From Acheta domesticus (lineage: Eukaryota > Arthropoda > Insecta > Orthoptera > Gryllidae), in the NCBI GenBank assembly GCA_031308135.1, contig JAHLJT010000631.1, positions 219,051,151-219,115,150 on the forward strand: DNA of 64,000 bases, written 5' to 3'. The notes beneath the pieces are model-generated. The model made no database searches. It had not been told where the DNA came from and saw nothing but the letters and a program-made list of their open reading frames with translations. Within the stretch, counting starts at the first letter, position 1; each line of letters opens with the position of its first letter. A program made the position numbers and the translations under genes. Shown one piece after another: positions 36,311 through 47,420 of the stretch.

Positions 36311-37580
36311 GGTTATTACTCAGGACCTGCAATCAGAAAAGAAAAATACACACACTTAAATTTGTTTACTATCCTGCTATTTTTGAAAATAAAACTATCA
36401 TTTAGGATTAAATTTATTTTCACAAAATTTCAATTTACCTTTGAAACATTTTACTTATTTAAAAGACTTTTTGCGTCTGAAATAATTTATACATTTTGAA
36501 AGGTAGTTTTCGGTTGTTTGACGTACGGGGGGGTGTGCAATACAATTTGTGCTCGTATTTTGTAATATCAGAATCCCTATCTTTGCACTTCTGTACATTG
36601 TTGGTACTTTTATTAACTGTTTAACTAAGTATTGTACCAAAATATGCTGCTTAGGAACACTTCTAAACTTAGAAACGTTTGCTTCTGCGTAATAGAAAAA
36701 TATTTGAGAATGAAGTATCTAAAGATCTGATATTTTAGTATTGCTAACAAAATAACACGCTCTCCGGTGTTACAAGTAAAACTAAAGGACAGCTCAGCAA
36801 AACGTGCAATTAAGTTGCATTCCTGTCCAGAACCTCATGGATCATTTTAGCATTTGCTCAATAGATCATAGAACTTCACAAAAAACTGATCGAGATGGGA
36901 TTTGATGAATTATGTACATGATAGCTAATCAACGTTATTACCAGTCTCCATACATACTGCAGTCCTCACGCATTTGATTTCTTCACATTTCATATAGATA
37001 AAACCTGTAGTTAACTTCTTTATTCTTGTTTGCGTAACTGCATACAGGTTTATTCTGAGGTCTACTGTTTACTAGCCTTCTAAGATGGTGTCGTCTCTCG
37101 ATCACATTAGAGAGAATCTGAAACAGAACAAAATATGGGCACAGATTTCTAGTTCTTCACAGAATCAATACATACTTTTACAGGGTTAGTTTTTAACTCT
37201 GTAGATCATGTATTGATGAACTATTCGCCAGCGCATGAGTAGGGAAATAAATTCGGGTATAAATTTGATCTTGTTTTACTTTATCAAGTTTGTACACTTT
37301 TCTTATAGTTATTGTACACTGTTGAGAAATACAATAAGGCAGAAGTGGAAATAAAATAGTGCTGAAAGAAAGAATTAATAGCTGAAAATAATCAGAATTA
37401 GGAGCTGAAAATAAGTAGAATTAGTACAATTACAACGCAATATATTGACTGATTTGGTAGGCTAATATAGAGTAATTATTAGGAGGTCCGATAATTTCTT
37501 GTTAAAAAAGGGTCCTATTTACATTCCTTTTATTTACACATGTTTAACGTACTATACTCATGGACTTTATAATTTGTGTT
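36311..37580. other. AT-rich stretch, nothing recognised
   Basis: Short frames only. No structural repeat or motif is visible. Confidence 0.5.
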
Positions 37581-37718
37581 TTGCCACGACTCGCGCGGAC
37601 TTATAAATCTGAAAGGAAAAATGTCACTTTATATTTAATTAATGAATTGCCACGTATAACGCGGACTTATCATCCTGGAAGAAGAACATGTAAAATTTTA
37701 TTTATATTTAATTAATAT
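37581..37718. repeat. Diverged 66-bp tandem dimer
   Basis: Two units start TTGCCACG at 37,581 and 37,647 and share GCGGACTTAT and TATATTTAATTAAT. The second unit is slightly longer and has diverged in the middle. Confidence 0.75.
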
Positions 37719-37734
37719 GTTAAAAAACTTCACA

Positions 37735-37977
37735 GCCGTTTCGAAAAAATACCACCCTGTTTTAAGTGTGCTGTCCGCCAACTAAGAAGTTTCCCACTGA
37801 AGAACAACTGAACGATGGGCAGACAGTTCGGTTTTCCTTCAGAGAGGAAGGCGTAATTCCAATTCATTATGCATTTTGAGTGATCTTTTATGTTGCAAGA
37901 AAAAAATACGGGAAAGTCGCGAACTAATTTGAAAGTCAGCTTTAATACAAAATCGAATTGGAACACTTCCCTAGCAC
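37735..37977. repeat. Unnamed dispersed repeat, copy 2
   Basis: This is a direct-orientation match to 27,454-27,690. Frames cross it on both strands, but neither is conserved between copies, so it is not treated as coding. Confidence 0.75.
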
Positions 37978-39568
37978 TTAACCTACCCTCCCTGCCCTGT
38001 GAACCTTGTAAGAGTGTCCCTCCTAAACCAACAGTTGGGCATTGTGACCTTCCCTGCCGAACAACGACCTAGCCTACAGTACAGAGGGAGGTCACCTGCC
38101 ATTCAATTCGATACAAATGCGAGGTACAATGGCATCTCGCAACTCAGTAAGTTTCCCACCCAGTCAATGTCCCTCTCAATTTGTCTATGACGGAATGCAT
38201 GCCATTTACAATAGTGGTAATCCAACGCAGGAGTGGATTCCCATAAGTATGGCTAAGCAGACCGCCTTATATTACACGACTAACCGGGCTCTGCAGTCTC
38301 TCTCCTACATTTGCCCATCCTAATCTTTAACAAGGTAATTATTCTATATTCGAAGCAACATTGGAATGAGTCAATTCCTTTTAAATTTAAATAAAATGTA
38401 AGCATCAATGACAAATTAAATTAAAAGTATTTAAATTAAAAGGATTAAAATCAAAAATATTAATTCACATTTAAATGAAATTGAATAATCATAAAATACC
38501 TATCTAATGACTTTAATGACTTATTACATTTAAATTTGCTCTTAAGTTTCAATAAAAAAAGTTAATTTCAATGTACAACACTGCAGTAACCCAGTAATAT
38601 ATTAAACTGAAGGCGGACCAATACCCTCCTAAAATTATCTGAGCGGAGCCAATGACTGCACGAGGAAGAATTATCCCTCCCAACCTATAAATGAGTGCAT
38701 GTGGGGAAACCGTAGTTTCTACTCTGCTTTTATGCTGTACCGTTCATTTCTCTTTCATCTATTTACTGTACTCATATTTCTGAGTTAGCTTCGTCGCAGG
38801 TTTGTTTGCGTGTGTAGCTAGACCTGTGTCATTCATCGTGCAGCCAGGAGAAGGAACGCAAGCGGCCTGGCCTCCCTTGGGGCTGCCACAGCCGCTGCGA
38901 AGGGCATAGGGCATAGGACAGGGCACGGGACGGGACGGGCTCCACCCAGAACACTCACCGCGTCCAGCCTCCACCGGCGTCACCCAAAGCGTTGCTCCTC
39001 TTCTGCCAGGGGTGCTATGCTACCCTGCTCTGTGGGTTAGAACCTACTCTACCCTGTGCTATCTGGGAACTGTACATGTCTCCTTTAAAATTCTTGTAAA
39101 ACTTTGTAATTTTTTAGAAATCTAATGTCCTGACCTGTTTAATCAAGACTATATTCTCATAAATGAACTGTTCTTATTTTAAAATTTGCAACCTGCTTTT
39201 ACTTACTGAATAAATTCTTACTAGAGTACTTAAATTCTTACTTTTAAACTAGACTGCCAAAATGTTCTAATTCAAAATAATTTAACTAGGATGTTCTCTT
39301 AAGATTTTAATTCACTGATGATTTCACGGAATTTTAATCTTCAAATATTGTTCCTATTTATTAGCGTGTACATTTAATTCATTACATTTGTATTTCAGAT
39401 TTGCAAATGTGTCAATTAAGAGTTAAAACTACATTTCCTTACGTTTGGCTATACGTCATTAAAATGAGCAAGACTGCACTTTACAATTTTAAACGATTTT
39501 TCTAACCACCTGGCGGGAACAAGGTCAAATTAGGAAAGGCGAGAAGAACGGCGTCGTGGAGACCAAGA
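37978..39568. other. No gene recognised
   Basis: A 68-codon frame at 38,117-38,323 is in less AT-rich sequence and looks moderately protein-like, but no family is recognised. A GC-richer patch lies at 38.85-39.06 kb. The remainder is AT-rich. Confidence 0.35.
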
Positions 39569-39743
39569 CCACAGTGATGTGAAGTCCACAGTGATGTGAA
39601 GTCCACAGTGATGTGAAGTCCACAGTGATGTGAAGTCCACAGTGATGTGAAGTCCACAGTGATGTGAAGTCCACAGTGATGTGAAGTCCACAGTGATGTG
39701 AAGTCCACAGTGATGTGAAGTCCACAGTGATGTGAAGTCCACA
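39569..39743. repeat. Perfect 17-bp minisatellite, 10 copies
   Basis: The unit CCACAGTGATGTGAAGT is repeated ten times without a mismatch, followed by a 5-bp partial copy. Because 17 is not a multiple of three, all three minus-strand frames stay open and read the same 17-residue cycle. These frames are by-products and not genes. Confidence 0.97.
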
Positions 39744-41999
39744 CTTCGGAAGTTCCACAAGCACTTTTTCACACACACTTCACTCTTTAATCACTTCCTG
39801 GCCGATATCTAGCGTAACCACTTGGCACCAAGCAACATTTTCGCAATTCTTCGGAGCTCACGTTTAACTCCACCACTCACTTTCCTAACCTACAATACGA
39901 TCGGTATTTGAAGACACCATTTCTATCACACATTTTATTCGTAATACCACTATTCACAGATCTGCAACTCAAATTATCACACAACACTTCACAGCATTTA
40001 TTAACATGTTCACTTACTATTGAAGTCTTCATGCATGCCCACATAATACAAATATTAATTGGGTTGAATCACTCAAGATCTCAATTTTAAACATGCCACA
40101 CGCATTGATTGCAAAACCAATCACACTGAAAAGAATCTAACTTAACACTTTAAGAGTAATCCCTAACAGCCTCTCCACATCCCGCACATCGTTTCCGAAT
40201 CACAAATTGCGTCTCGGTCGCCACTCGCCGCGCAATGAGCGACCGTTGGGCAGCGCGGCGCGGAGCTCGCTGGGCGAAGCATGGTCGAACGCCGTGATTG
40301 GCCAACGCTTTCCCAGAGGGTGAACACGAGGGCGCTTGCGAAGATAACCGCAAGATGAACGCTCGACTTAAAAATGGATGATTGGAAAGAAAGATGATAT
40401 TGAGTATTACTAAAAAGTGGATCAGACTACGTACTTTTAATAGCAATATATTTTTTCAAAAAGGTTTATAAGATGTTATCTCCTACTCCTAGTGGAGTGC
40501 AAGCAATTCAACAAAAAGAAATATAACGTATGAGGTGGTACTTTTTTTCGCAAATGCAATGTGATGTTTATTAAATATTAGTGCGTTATTAATTAAATGT
40601 GAAGAATATTATAGTGTATTAATGAATAATGTAATTTTGCACACCTTCAGTTAATATATCTCATCAAATAAGTAAACTATTCTTACACAGCTAAATAAGT
40701 GTGCACAATGTACAGGATGAGTCACGTAACTTTAGAACCTCCTGCAGGTTTTGAACGTTGAAGTTATTGCATTGCAATTTTCACGGAAGTGCATGAAGGA
40801 ATGGAGTTAGTGGATAAAAGTATTCATTTCCATTTGATCATTTGAATTTAACAAGATATTGAGGTAAGTTTGTTCTTTTCTTATAGAAAAATATATTTAG
40901 TCTACCATGAAGAGCGTACAATAACCCGATGATATACGTATTGTATATCATTGAATAGTTTGTTTTGAATCGTAGTTTGCCCAGTATAGTAGTGAGCTGT
41001 AGTTGCTCTGACGGCATATCTATTCAGCCAGCTTGCAAGAGCTTTTTTTATGATATAAATAGTTTTGAAATCACATTTCTGGCTGTGGTGTTGAAGACAT
41101 TTTGTTTAACAGATATCCCGTTTGAAAATTTGCAGAAGAAATACGTGATTGCAAACTACTGTATATCAAAAGTAAGGGCTATTTGTAATATAATAAGAAC
41201 CAAATGGAACGAACAGTATTTTTCTACCGTCTTTGAAAATACCAACAAACTGACCGACTTGCACTTCACACGTGAGTACAACTCCCTTTCTCAGAAAGAA
41301 TGTGTTCCATTTTATTAAGCGACGTATTATGAAATTTTGGACATAATCTAAACTTTTAGATCTCACTGATTTAAGGTTTTTGAGAGGTAAAAATCCCAAT
41401 TGGTAGTCCTCAGCATTATAGGATAAACATTACTGTGAGTCATCAGTCGTCTTCAAGATCCCACCGTTTACAGGGAACCTGACATTAAATCCCGCTATCA
41501 AGAATTGGAAACAAACCATACTCTTCATCTATTTAGGTCTTGATTCTAAATGGTACGTCTGAAATCGATTTCTTCAGATACCCAAAACTATTTTAATTTG
41601 TAATTCCAATCTAAAACAATATTTCCATCGCAAGCCTCTTTGTATCACCTCTCTACATTCTTTCACTATCATGCTTCTTCTAGTATGAAAATACGAAGTT
41701 GTTAAGACCGTTATAACACAATCGTCTACTCTAAATTATAAATACACATTCAGAAGACATACGTATAGATTTCTTGCAGACAAAATCAATTACATTGATT
41801 TTGCCTGAACTTTCCAATACTAAACCATTCTTCCCTGTTACTCTAGGAACCCTACATTCATGCACTTCCGTCCTCATCCCTCTCTTTCCCTTAGAAACTG
41901 AGCCGCGTTGCCCATCATTTAGAATTCCCCGGCATTTATTTTCCCTTGGCTTTATCTCCTTTGCACTCGACGTTCTCCCACTCCTTTGTGTAGCGTCGC
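39744..41999. other. Mostly AT-rich; small CpG-rich patch at 40.15-40.33 kb
   Basis: The CpG-rich patch contains GTGATTGGCCAACG, a CCAAT-box-like sequence. At 40,714 the sequence ACAGGATGAGTCACGTAAC resembles the end of a TIR element, but no partner end is found. The 117-codon plus frame at 40,965-41,318 has no recognised motif. Confidence 0.35.
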
Positions 42000-42775
42000 A
42001 GAGCGTCGCATCTGCAGCCTCTCGTAGAGACCGCCAGCCTGGCTCCGCTACTTCCAAAACAATGTGTCTGCGGGCCGATCTGCTAATGGACTGCTGCCGA
42101 TGCCCCTCCTCTCCCTTCACCTCCCATCCCTTCCCCTCCCCGTCCCTTCCCCTTGCTCTCCACTTCTTTCTAACCCTCTCCGTCTCCTCACTCACTCTGC
42201 CATTCCGCCCCTTCAGCGTCTCGTTGTCTTTTTCCGTCTCATTATTCACTTTCCGCATCGTCCCACCCTGTCCCATCCTGCTCCGTCCCGTCCCATCCAG
42301 TCTTACCCGTCACGTCTCGTGGCCTTCCATCGTGTTCTATCGCGTCCAGTCCAGTCCTGTCGCGTCCCGTCGCGTCCCGGCGCATCCTGCTAGTTTCCCA
42401 TAGCGTCCCATCCCCTTCCGGTCACGTCTCAACCCGTCCCGTTTCGTCCCATCCCCTTCCCATCATATCCCTTTGCATCTCGACTCGTGCTCCACCCCCC
42501 TGGCCATCCGCCCAGTCTCCCCAACAAGGCGCCGCCGCCGCCGGGGTTTCGAGGAACTCTTCATTTCCCCGCTTCTGTTCCGCCCCACACCCTTCCCCCC
42601 TGCTTTCCCGCCTCCTCCCCGCCGCGCACCCTGCTTCTCGCTTCAGCTCGAGCGCGTCCCTAGCAGCCAAGCGAAGCGCCCGCCGCCTCATTCCGAGATG
42701 CTGCTGCCAGCGCCCTATTGTTGTGCATTTCTCCCAAAGTGGAGGTGCTCTATGAAAAGCTCCATGGGCGGATAG
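42000..42775. repeat. C-rich island with degenerate CGTCCCATCC decamer repeats
   Basis: From about 42,258 to 42,445 the plus strand is made of imperfect 5-10-bp units of the type CGTCCC/ATCC. Pyrimidine-rich sequence lies on the left and a CpG-rich block on the right. The long frames here (209 codons plus, 181 codons minus) are consequences of the repeat. The block to the right of 42,450 could be a regulatory island. Confidence 0.65.
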
Positions 42776-44689
42776 CATCAAACACTCCAGCGCAAATATC
42801 TAAAGAGATTTACCTTTTACAATGAAAATGGGTAGGCCGACATTCTTCAACGTTGAGATAAATTTGACACTATTTGTAGGAATTTGTAAATAAACGCAAA
42901 TATGAATCAATCTATGCTGTGCTTATAAATTGTTTGAGTAGTGCGACTTTGTGTTTGTTTAGATTAAATAAAAATATATTGAACATTGAGTCGTATAACA
43001 GTAAAACATGTAATAACATTGGAATACCTATTTAAATTCATTTCGATTTAATACCAACCCGTATCAGTGCAGTATTCATTACATTTATTTAATATGTAAG
43101 GTAGTTTCATGTAAACCCAATTAAATATCAGTCTCATTTTTTAACGTTTAAAAAAGAGTGTATTTCCATTGGCACTTACTCAAAAGAATCTAAGATTTAA
43201 GTAAGCTGTACTTTATTTCAGTACATATATGATTTTTTTATTGATTTTGTGATTTTTAAGGAAAACGTTCTTAATATCTTTGCTACAAAAAGATTTTTAC
43301 AATTTTATCATTTCCACAAGAAAAATTAAAGGATTATGCTAGAAAAGTGAAAATACGTATTTTCATATATTAAAACAGCTTCAAATTTTGTACCCAACTA
43401 AAACAAAGGAATATAATATTTTAAATTACTTTAAATCTTGCAAAGTTTTATTTTTTTCTAAATTGCAATGCATCTAACTCTTAAAATATCTTAATTAATT
43501 TAAACTTCATCTGTTATTAATAGTGACTCTACATTACGTGAATACTTTACAGTAACACAATATTTTTGAAAAATCGTCTGCTACAAATATACGTATCCTT
43601 ATCATCTCTCAGGGTAATTTCGTTGTCATGAAGTTTGTAAGACTAAAAATCTCGCTGCAAAATGAAAGGTTACTTTTGGAGTTGCGTACTGTTAATCGGT
43701 TAATGTGGTACGTCAACATTTCCATTTCACCTTTTTTATCTGAACGACACAAGTCTCATTCAATTTTAACAAAAACATGTTATAAGGGGTAAAATTCATT
43801 TGTATTTAAGTTGAAATTTAATAGAGTTCATACTTCTTGAATTAATATTCATATAATAAATACTACTTCGATTATGACTTAGTTTTAGCTTTAAAATGTT
43901 CTAACATTTTATTGTATTTTTAGAGAAAGATATTAACGTAAGAGTTTAGTATTTCTGTTAAGTTTATTATCTCATACAGAATATTTTGGGTATACCTCAG
44001 AATATCTTATTTCAACCGTACAACAATAGATACCGAATATAATTTTTCTCTCTTGTTCTTCTGCGGATTCTTCCGTGAGATTTATAACATGTATTTGTAT
44101 GTATCAATGTTTATTTTCGATTATTTCTGAATGCTATCTCTTTACACCATTCCTGAAGATTACTGGTACATTGATGTTTTGTGTCTCCGGTACATGGAGG
44201 ATAAAAAATATTTATGGAAAGAGATGTACAGTATTTGATTATTTTTTGCATCCTGCAGAGCAGCTCGTTTTGTGTGTCTCTGTAAAATTCATAGCGATTT
44301 ATAAGGGATATGTGCGTGCTATGTATTGTATTGTAGATCATTTCTTTTTTAGAGTACATTTTGGAACATTTTCAAGAAATGTTGATATTTTTTACACCAA
44401 ATTTTTATACTCTCAGTCAATGTTTACACCTGTTCCATTTTGTATTAAATATTTAGAACAAACATCAGCTGTAATGCATAATGTCTTTTACAAGTTTATT
44501 TCTGTATTGAACAATGAAAATGTCTTCATAATTCAATAAGTAAAATCACGAAGGGCTGAATAACTAATTCACTTTTCTTCGCGAAACTAAATTATAAATA
44601 ACAAAGCAGTTTATATTAATAGTAAACACGCTTGATATAATGGAAGCTCCTAGAAGAATTTCGTGAGGTCTGTACTTGGCGATTCGAAG
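42776..44689. other. AT-rich; one 154-codon frame of unknown status
   Basis: The plus frame at 44,075-44,539 is the longest non-repetitive frame in AT-rich sequence of this window. It is rich in Phe, Ile, Tyr and Cys, shows no domain or clear membrane topology, and overlaps a minus frame. I treat it as probably chance. The rest holds nothing recognised. Confidence 0.3.
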
Positions 44690-45600
44690 CAAATAACGAG
44701 TTCTCGTGGGAGAGTGCTCGCTGGGAGTTTCGTTCGGCGGGAGGGGCGTGCGAGTGCGCGAGGCACGAGCGAGCGACAGGGCAGCAGCGCATTGGGCATT
44801 CCTCGGGGCGGCCGCTCCGCACCGCGGTGCTGCGTCCGCTGCCGTGGGGCTGCGGCGGCTGCGGCCGTGTCCGCGCATCGCAAGCAGCCCGGCGGCCACG
44901 AGCCACGGGCGCATACCTGCCCTCCCACCCCACTACCACCCCTCCCCACGCCCCTGCCGCCACCCTCAATGCCTGCCCCACCACCCAAAACCCACACCGC
45001 ACCATGTCACCACCGCCGACACGTCACATCCGATGCGCTTGTCTCCAACGCAGACTCCGCCCATGCTACCCTCTCGAACCGCACCGCACCCTCCACTTCC
45101 ATTCCACCATGGCGGCCCACACTGCCCGAGCTGTTCCGCCCCCACCCCCCTCCCCGCCGCCCTTGACTCTCCCACCTGCGCATGTCACATATTCTACCTA
45201 CAACCACCGAATTTCCAGCCGTTCCCATCGCCCGTGTCAACCTCGCCGCCCCCACCGTGCCCCCGAACCGTCCGTCCTCGTTCCCACTGACCCCAACGCG
45301 ACCCTCCTACCTAAACTCTGGCTGTGCCGTCTCTTCCGACCGTCGCTCCTGCTGCCCTCGCCGCCCACAACACCCTCGCCGCCCCCGCCTCCATCGCTGT
45401 CCCTCCCACCCGTCCCTCAGCCAGCGCCGCCGCCAGCTCCTCCCGTGGCGACGCGTCCCGCGCATTAATTAAAAGGCCCTTAATTACGAGCCGCCGCTGC
45501 CCGGTGACCGTCGACGCCGAGACCTCAGCCCCCACCCCACCCCACCCCACCCCCGTGACGACTGGCCTGGAGCACTGCTGGTAATACTGCTTGAGTTGCG
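44690..45600. other. Large CpG/C-rich island, possible regulatory DNA
   Basis: About 0.9 kb of C-rich, CpG-containing sequence in which five or more frames of 100-213 codons overlap on both strands. All are proline/arginine/alanine-rich and low in complexity, so none is called as a gene. Near its right side the pair TTAATTAA (45,465-45,472) and TTAATTA (45,480-45,486) flanks AAGGCCC, forming a near-palindrome with two homeodomain-type TAATTA cores. The island could be a promoter or enhancer; this is inference. Confidence 0.4.
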
Positions 45601-46161
45601 CTGAAGGGGTGGCATACGAGGCAGTGGGTGGGAACAATGTGCGGGCACAGATATACGTGACTGCTGGAACAGCGTGAAACACCTTGTTCAGATGTCATAC
45701 TCAGGCAATGTCAGGGCAAGAATGGTAGGTAAAGTAGTGATCCAAATAATTTAGTAGTGATGATACGAAAGTGTCTCAAGTCAGAAGATAAACGATTATG
45801 TTTGTACCTAATTACATTTATAAAGCGGAGTTCTTAAGAAGAAATTGTAAAATGTTGGACATCGAACAGGAATCCTTGAAAAATTCTAGAAAATATAATT
45901 TAAGCTATTCTAATGACCTGCAGAAGCAAAAATTCTGCTGGACAAAACCACTAAAGGAAAACTTTTTCCAAAAAGTAGCCAGCAGACTACTCAAGAAAAC
46001 AAATAAATACTGTAGTATAACACTGCAATAAATTAATTTTTTTACAAAAATGGCTTCACAAACAATACAATGAAATAGTTAGAGTAGAATGCAAAATTGC
46101 TTTACATACCAAGAATATCAAAAAAACTTACTGTTTCATGTAGCAACGCATGAATAGCAAA
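45601..46161. other. No gene recognised
   Basis: AT-rich apart from the first 100 bp. A 77-codon frame at 45,798-46,031 shows no motif. Confidence 0.45.
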
Positions 46162-46163
46162 TA

Positions 46164-46702
46164 CAGGTGTCCGGAGGGGAAAGTCGAAACTTCGGACTTA
46201 AAACAATTTTAAGCATATTTTGTTCACTAAACTCCTTGGATACTCCGAATAGCTGAGCCGCATTTACCACTAAAAAGTTGGTTACAAAAAATATTTTCCC
46301 ATGCAAAAATTTGAATTTTAAAAGCATATAAACACTCCAGAAACATGTAAATTGTTTGTTTGTTTCAAAAGAAATGAATATATTTGTTCACAAAGAGAAA
46401 TTAACACGGGAATTAAAAACAGCCGAATTGTATAAATTGGGTACTTTTTTATTTGTTTTATTTTCTTTGTGAACAAATATGTTATTCTTTTGTAAATAAT
46501 AAACAATTAACATTTTCTAGAGTGTTTATATGTTTCTACAATGCAAATTTTTGCATAGAAAGTATTTTGCAAACCAACTTCTTGAGTGCTTATTACTTCT
46601 CAGCCATTCGGAATATCCAAGAAGTTAATCAGGCAAAATCTCCTTAAAATTGTTTTAAGAGCTTATTTTCAAAGTTTCGATATTTCCTCCCTGGACATCG
46701 TG
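46164..46702. mobile_element. 539-bp foldback mariner-type MITE
   Basis: TIRs of about 240 bp (46,164-46,405 and 46,460-46,702) are inverted copies that almost meet in the middle. The left end starts CAGGTGTCCGG and TA flanks both borders (46,162-46,163 and 46,703-46,704). The TIRs match those of the 2.0-kb element at 11,115-13,112 over their full length. The 55-bp centre partly matches the inner edge of that element's left TIR (CCCAATTTA.ACAATTC). This copy is a deletion derivative or the ancestral short form. There is no coding frame. Confidence 0.8.
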
Positions 46703-47023
46703 TATTTAACGGGGGTGATCCCTTAAAATTCTTGCTCTCATATGACGTCAGCTGTGTGAGAAAAAGTATCGAAATTCAGATCGTACTACGCAGTATTAGA
46801 ACTGGCGGAAATCACAATGAAATATTTGAATTATTCAGTCGAAAACGAAACTCATTGTTTTGTGATTTTCCCAAATTTGTGTGTATCTAACGAAACTATA
46901 GATACCTCTCACGTAATCAGTAGAAACTTCGTTTTCTTATCCTAATAGTAATATAAACAATAATAATAAACATAAGTATCACAAAACTTTCAATATAATA
47001 ATGGAGAGTGATATGCCATGAAG

Positions 47024-47420
47024 TCCTCTCGGGTGGCTCATTGGTTAGCGTGCTCGCTTCCCGCGGCGCAAACCCGGGTTCGATTGCTGGTCGAGGTAAA
47101 TTATAACTGTGCTCTTTCCTTGCATATGTTCCAGTATATATTGCTATTGTATGTGACGATGAGAAAGCCTACCCTGTGGTTAAGAAGACCAGTATATACG
47201 GTGAAGGGCTGTCTTCGTTCTAGCCGTACGAACCCCCTATCCCACGGCCGAGAGACTGGGTCACCGTTGATTGGCGAAGGCCCGTAGCAAGGCTGTCGAG
47301 CAGAAGGGTGGGAAAGGTATGCAATGAAACAGTGTTTTTGTGATGCAATGAAGCGTTGTTATCGCTATCACAAATGTATGCATAAATGAACCCAATAAAC
47401 TCAATGAATCCAATAATACT
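47024..47420 (+). repeat. tRNA-derived SINE, second family
   Basis: A clear pol III A box (GTGGCTCATTGGTTAGCG, about 47,032-47,050) and B box (GGGTTCGATTGC, 47,076-47,087) sit at tRNA-like spacing. A body of some 300 bp follows, ending in ATAA-type repeats. The body does not match the SINE at 23.75-24.02 kb, so this is a different family. A functional tRNA is unlikely because the acceptor stem does not pair. Confidence 0.75.

Noticed and set aside
39502..39778. Three repetitive minus-strand frames, or a possible CRISPR array
   Set aside because: A 17-bp head-to-tail minisatellite without spacers. The frames are a consequence of its period.
40714..40745. End of a TIR transposon (ACAGGATGAGTCACGTAAC)
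   Set aside because: No inverted partner end or target duplication was found within the following kilobases.
41731..42403. 181-codon minus and 209-codon plus frames
   Set aside because: They mirror each other across degenerate CGTCC repeats and C-rich sequence, with no recognisable domain.
44075..44539. 154-codon frame as a host gene
   Set aside because: AT-driven composition (Phe, Ile, Tyr, Cys), no motif, and an overlapping minus-strand frame. Kept only as unknown.
44663..45468. Overlapping frames of 115-213 codons on both strands
   Set aside because: All are proline/arginine/alanine-rich and overlap in several frames of one CpG/C-rich island. No domain, no codon signature.
47024..47100. 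Functional tRNA gene
   Set aside because: A and B boxes are present, but the acceptor stem does not pair and a long SINE body follows. The same applies to the heads at 2.15, 24.0 and 58.2 kb.
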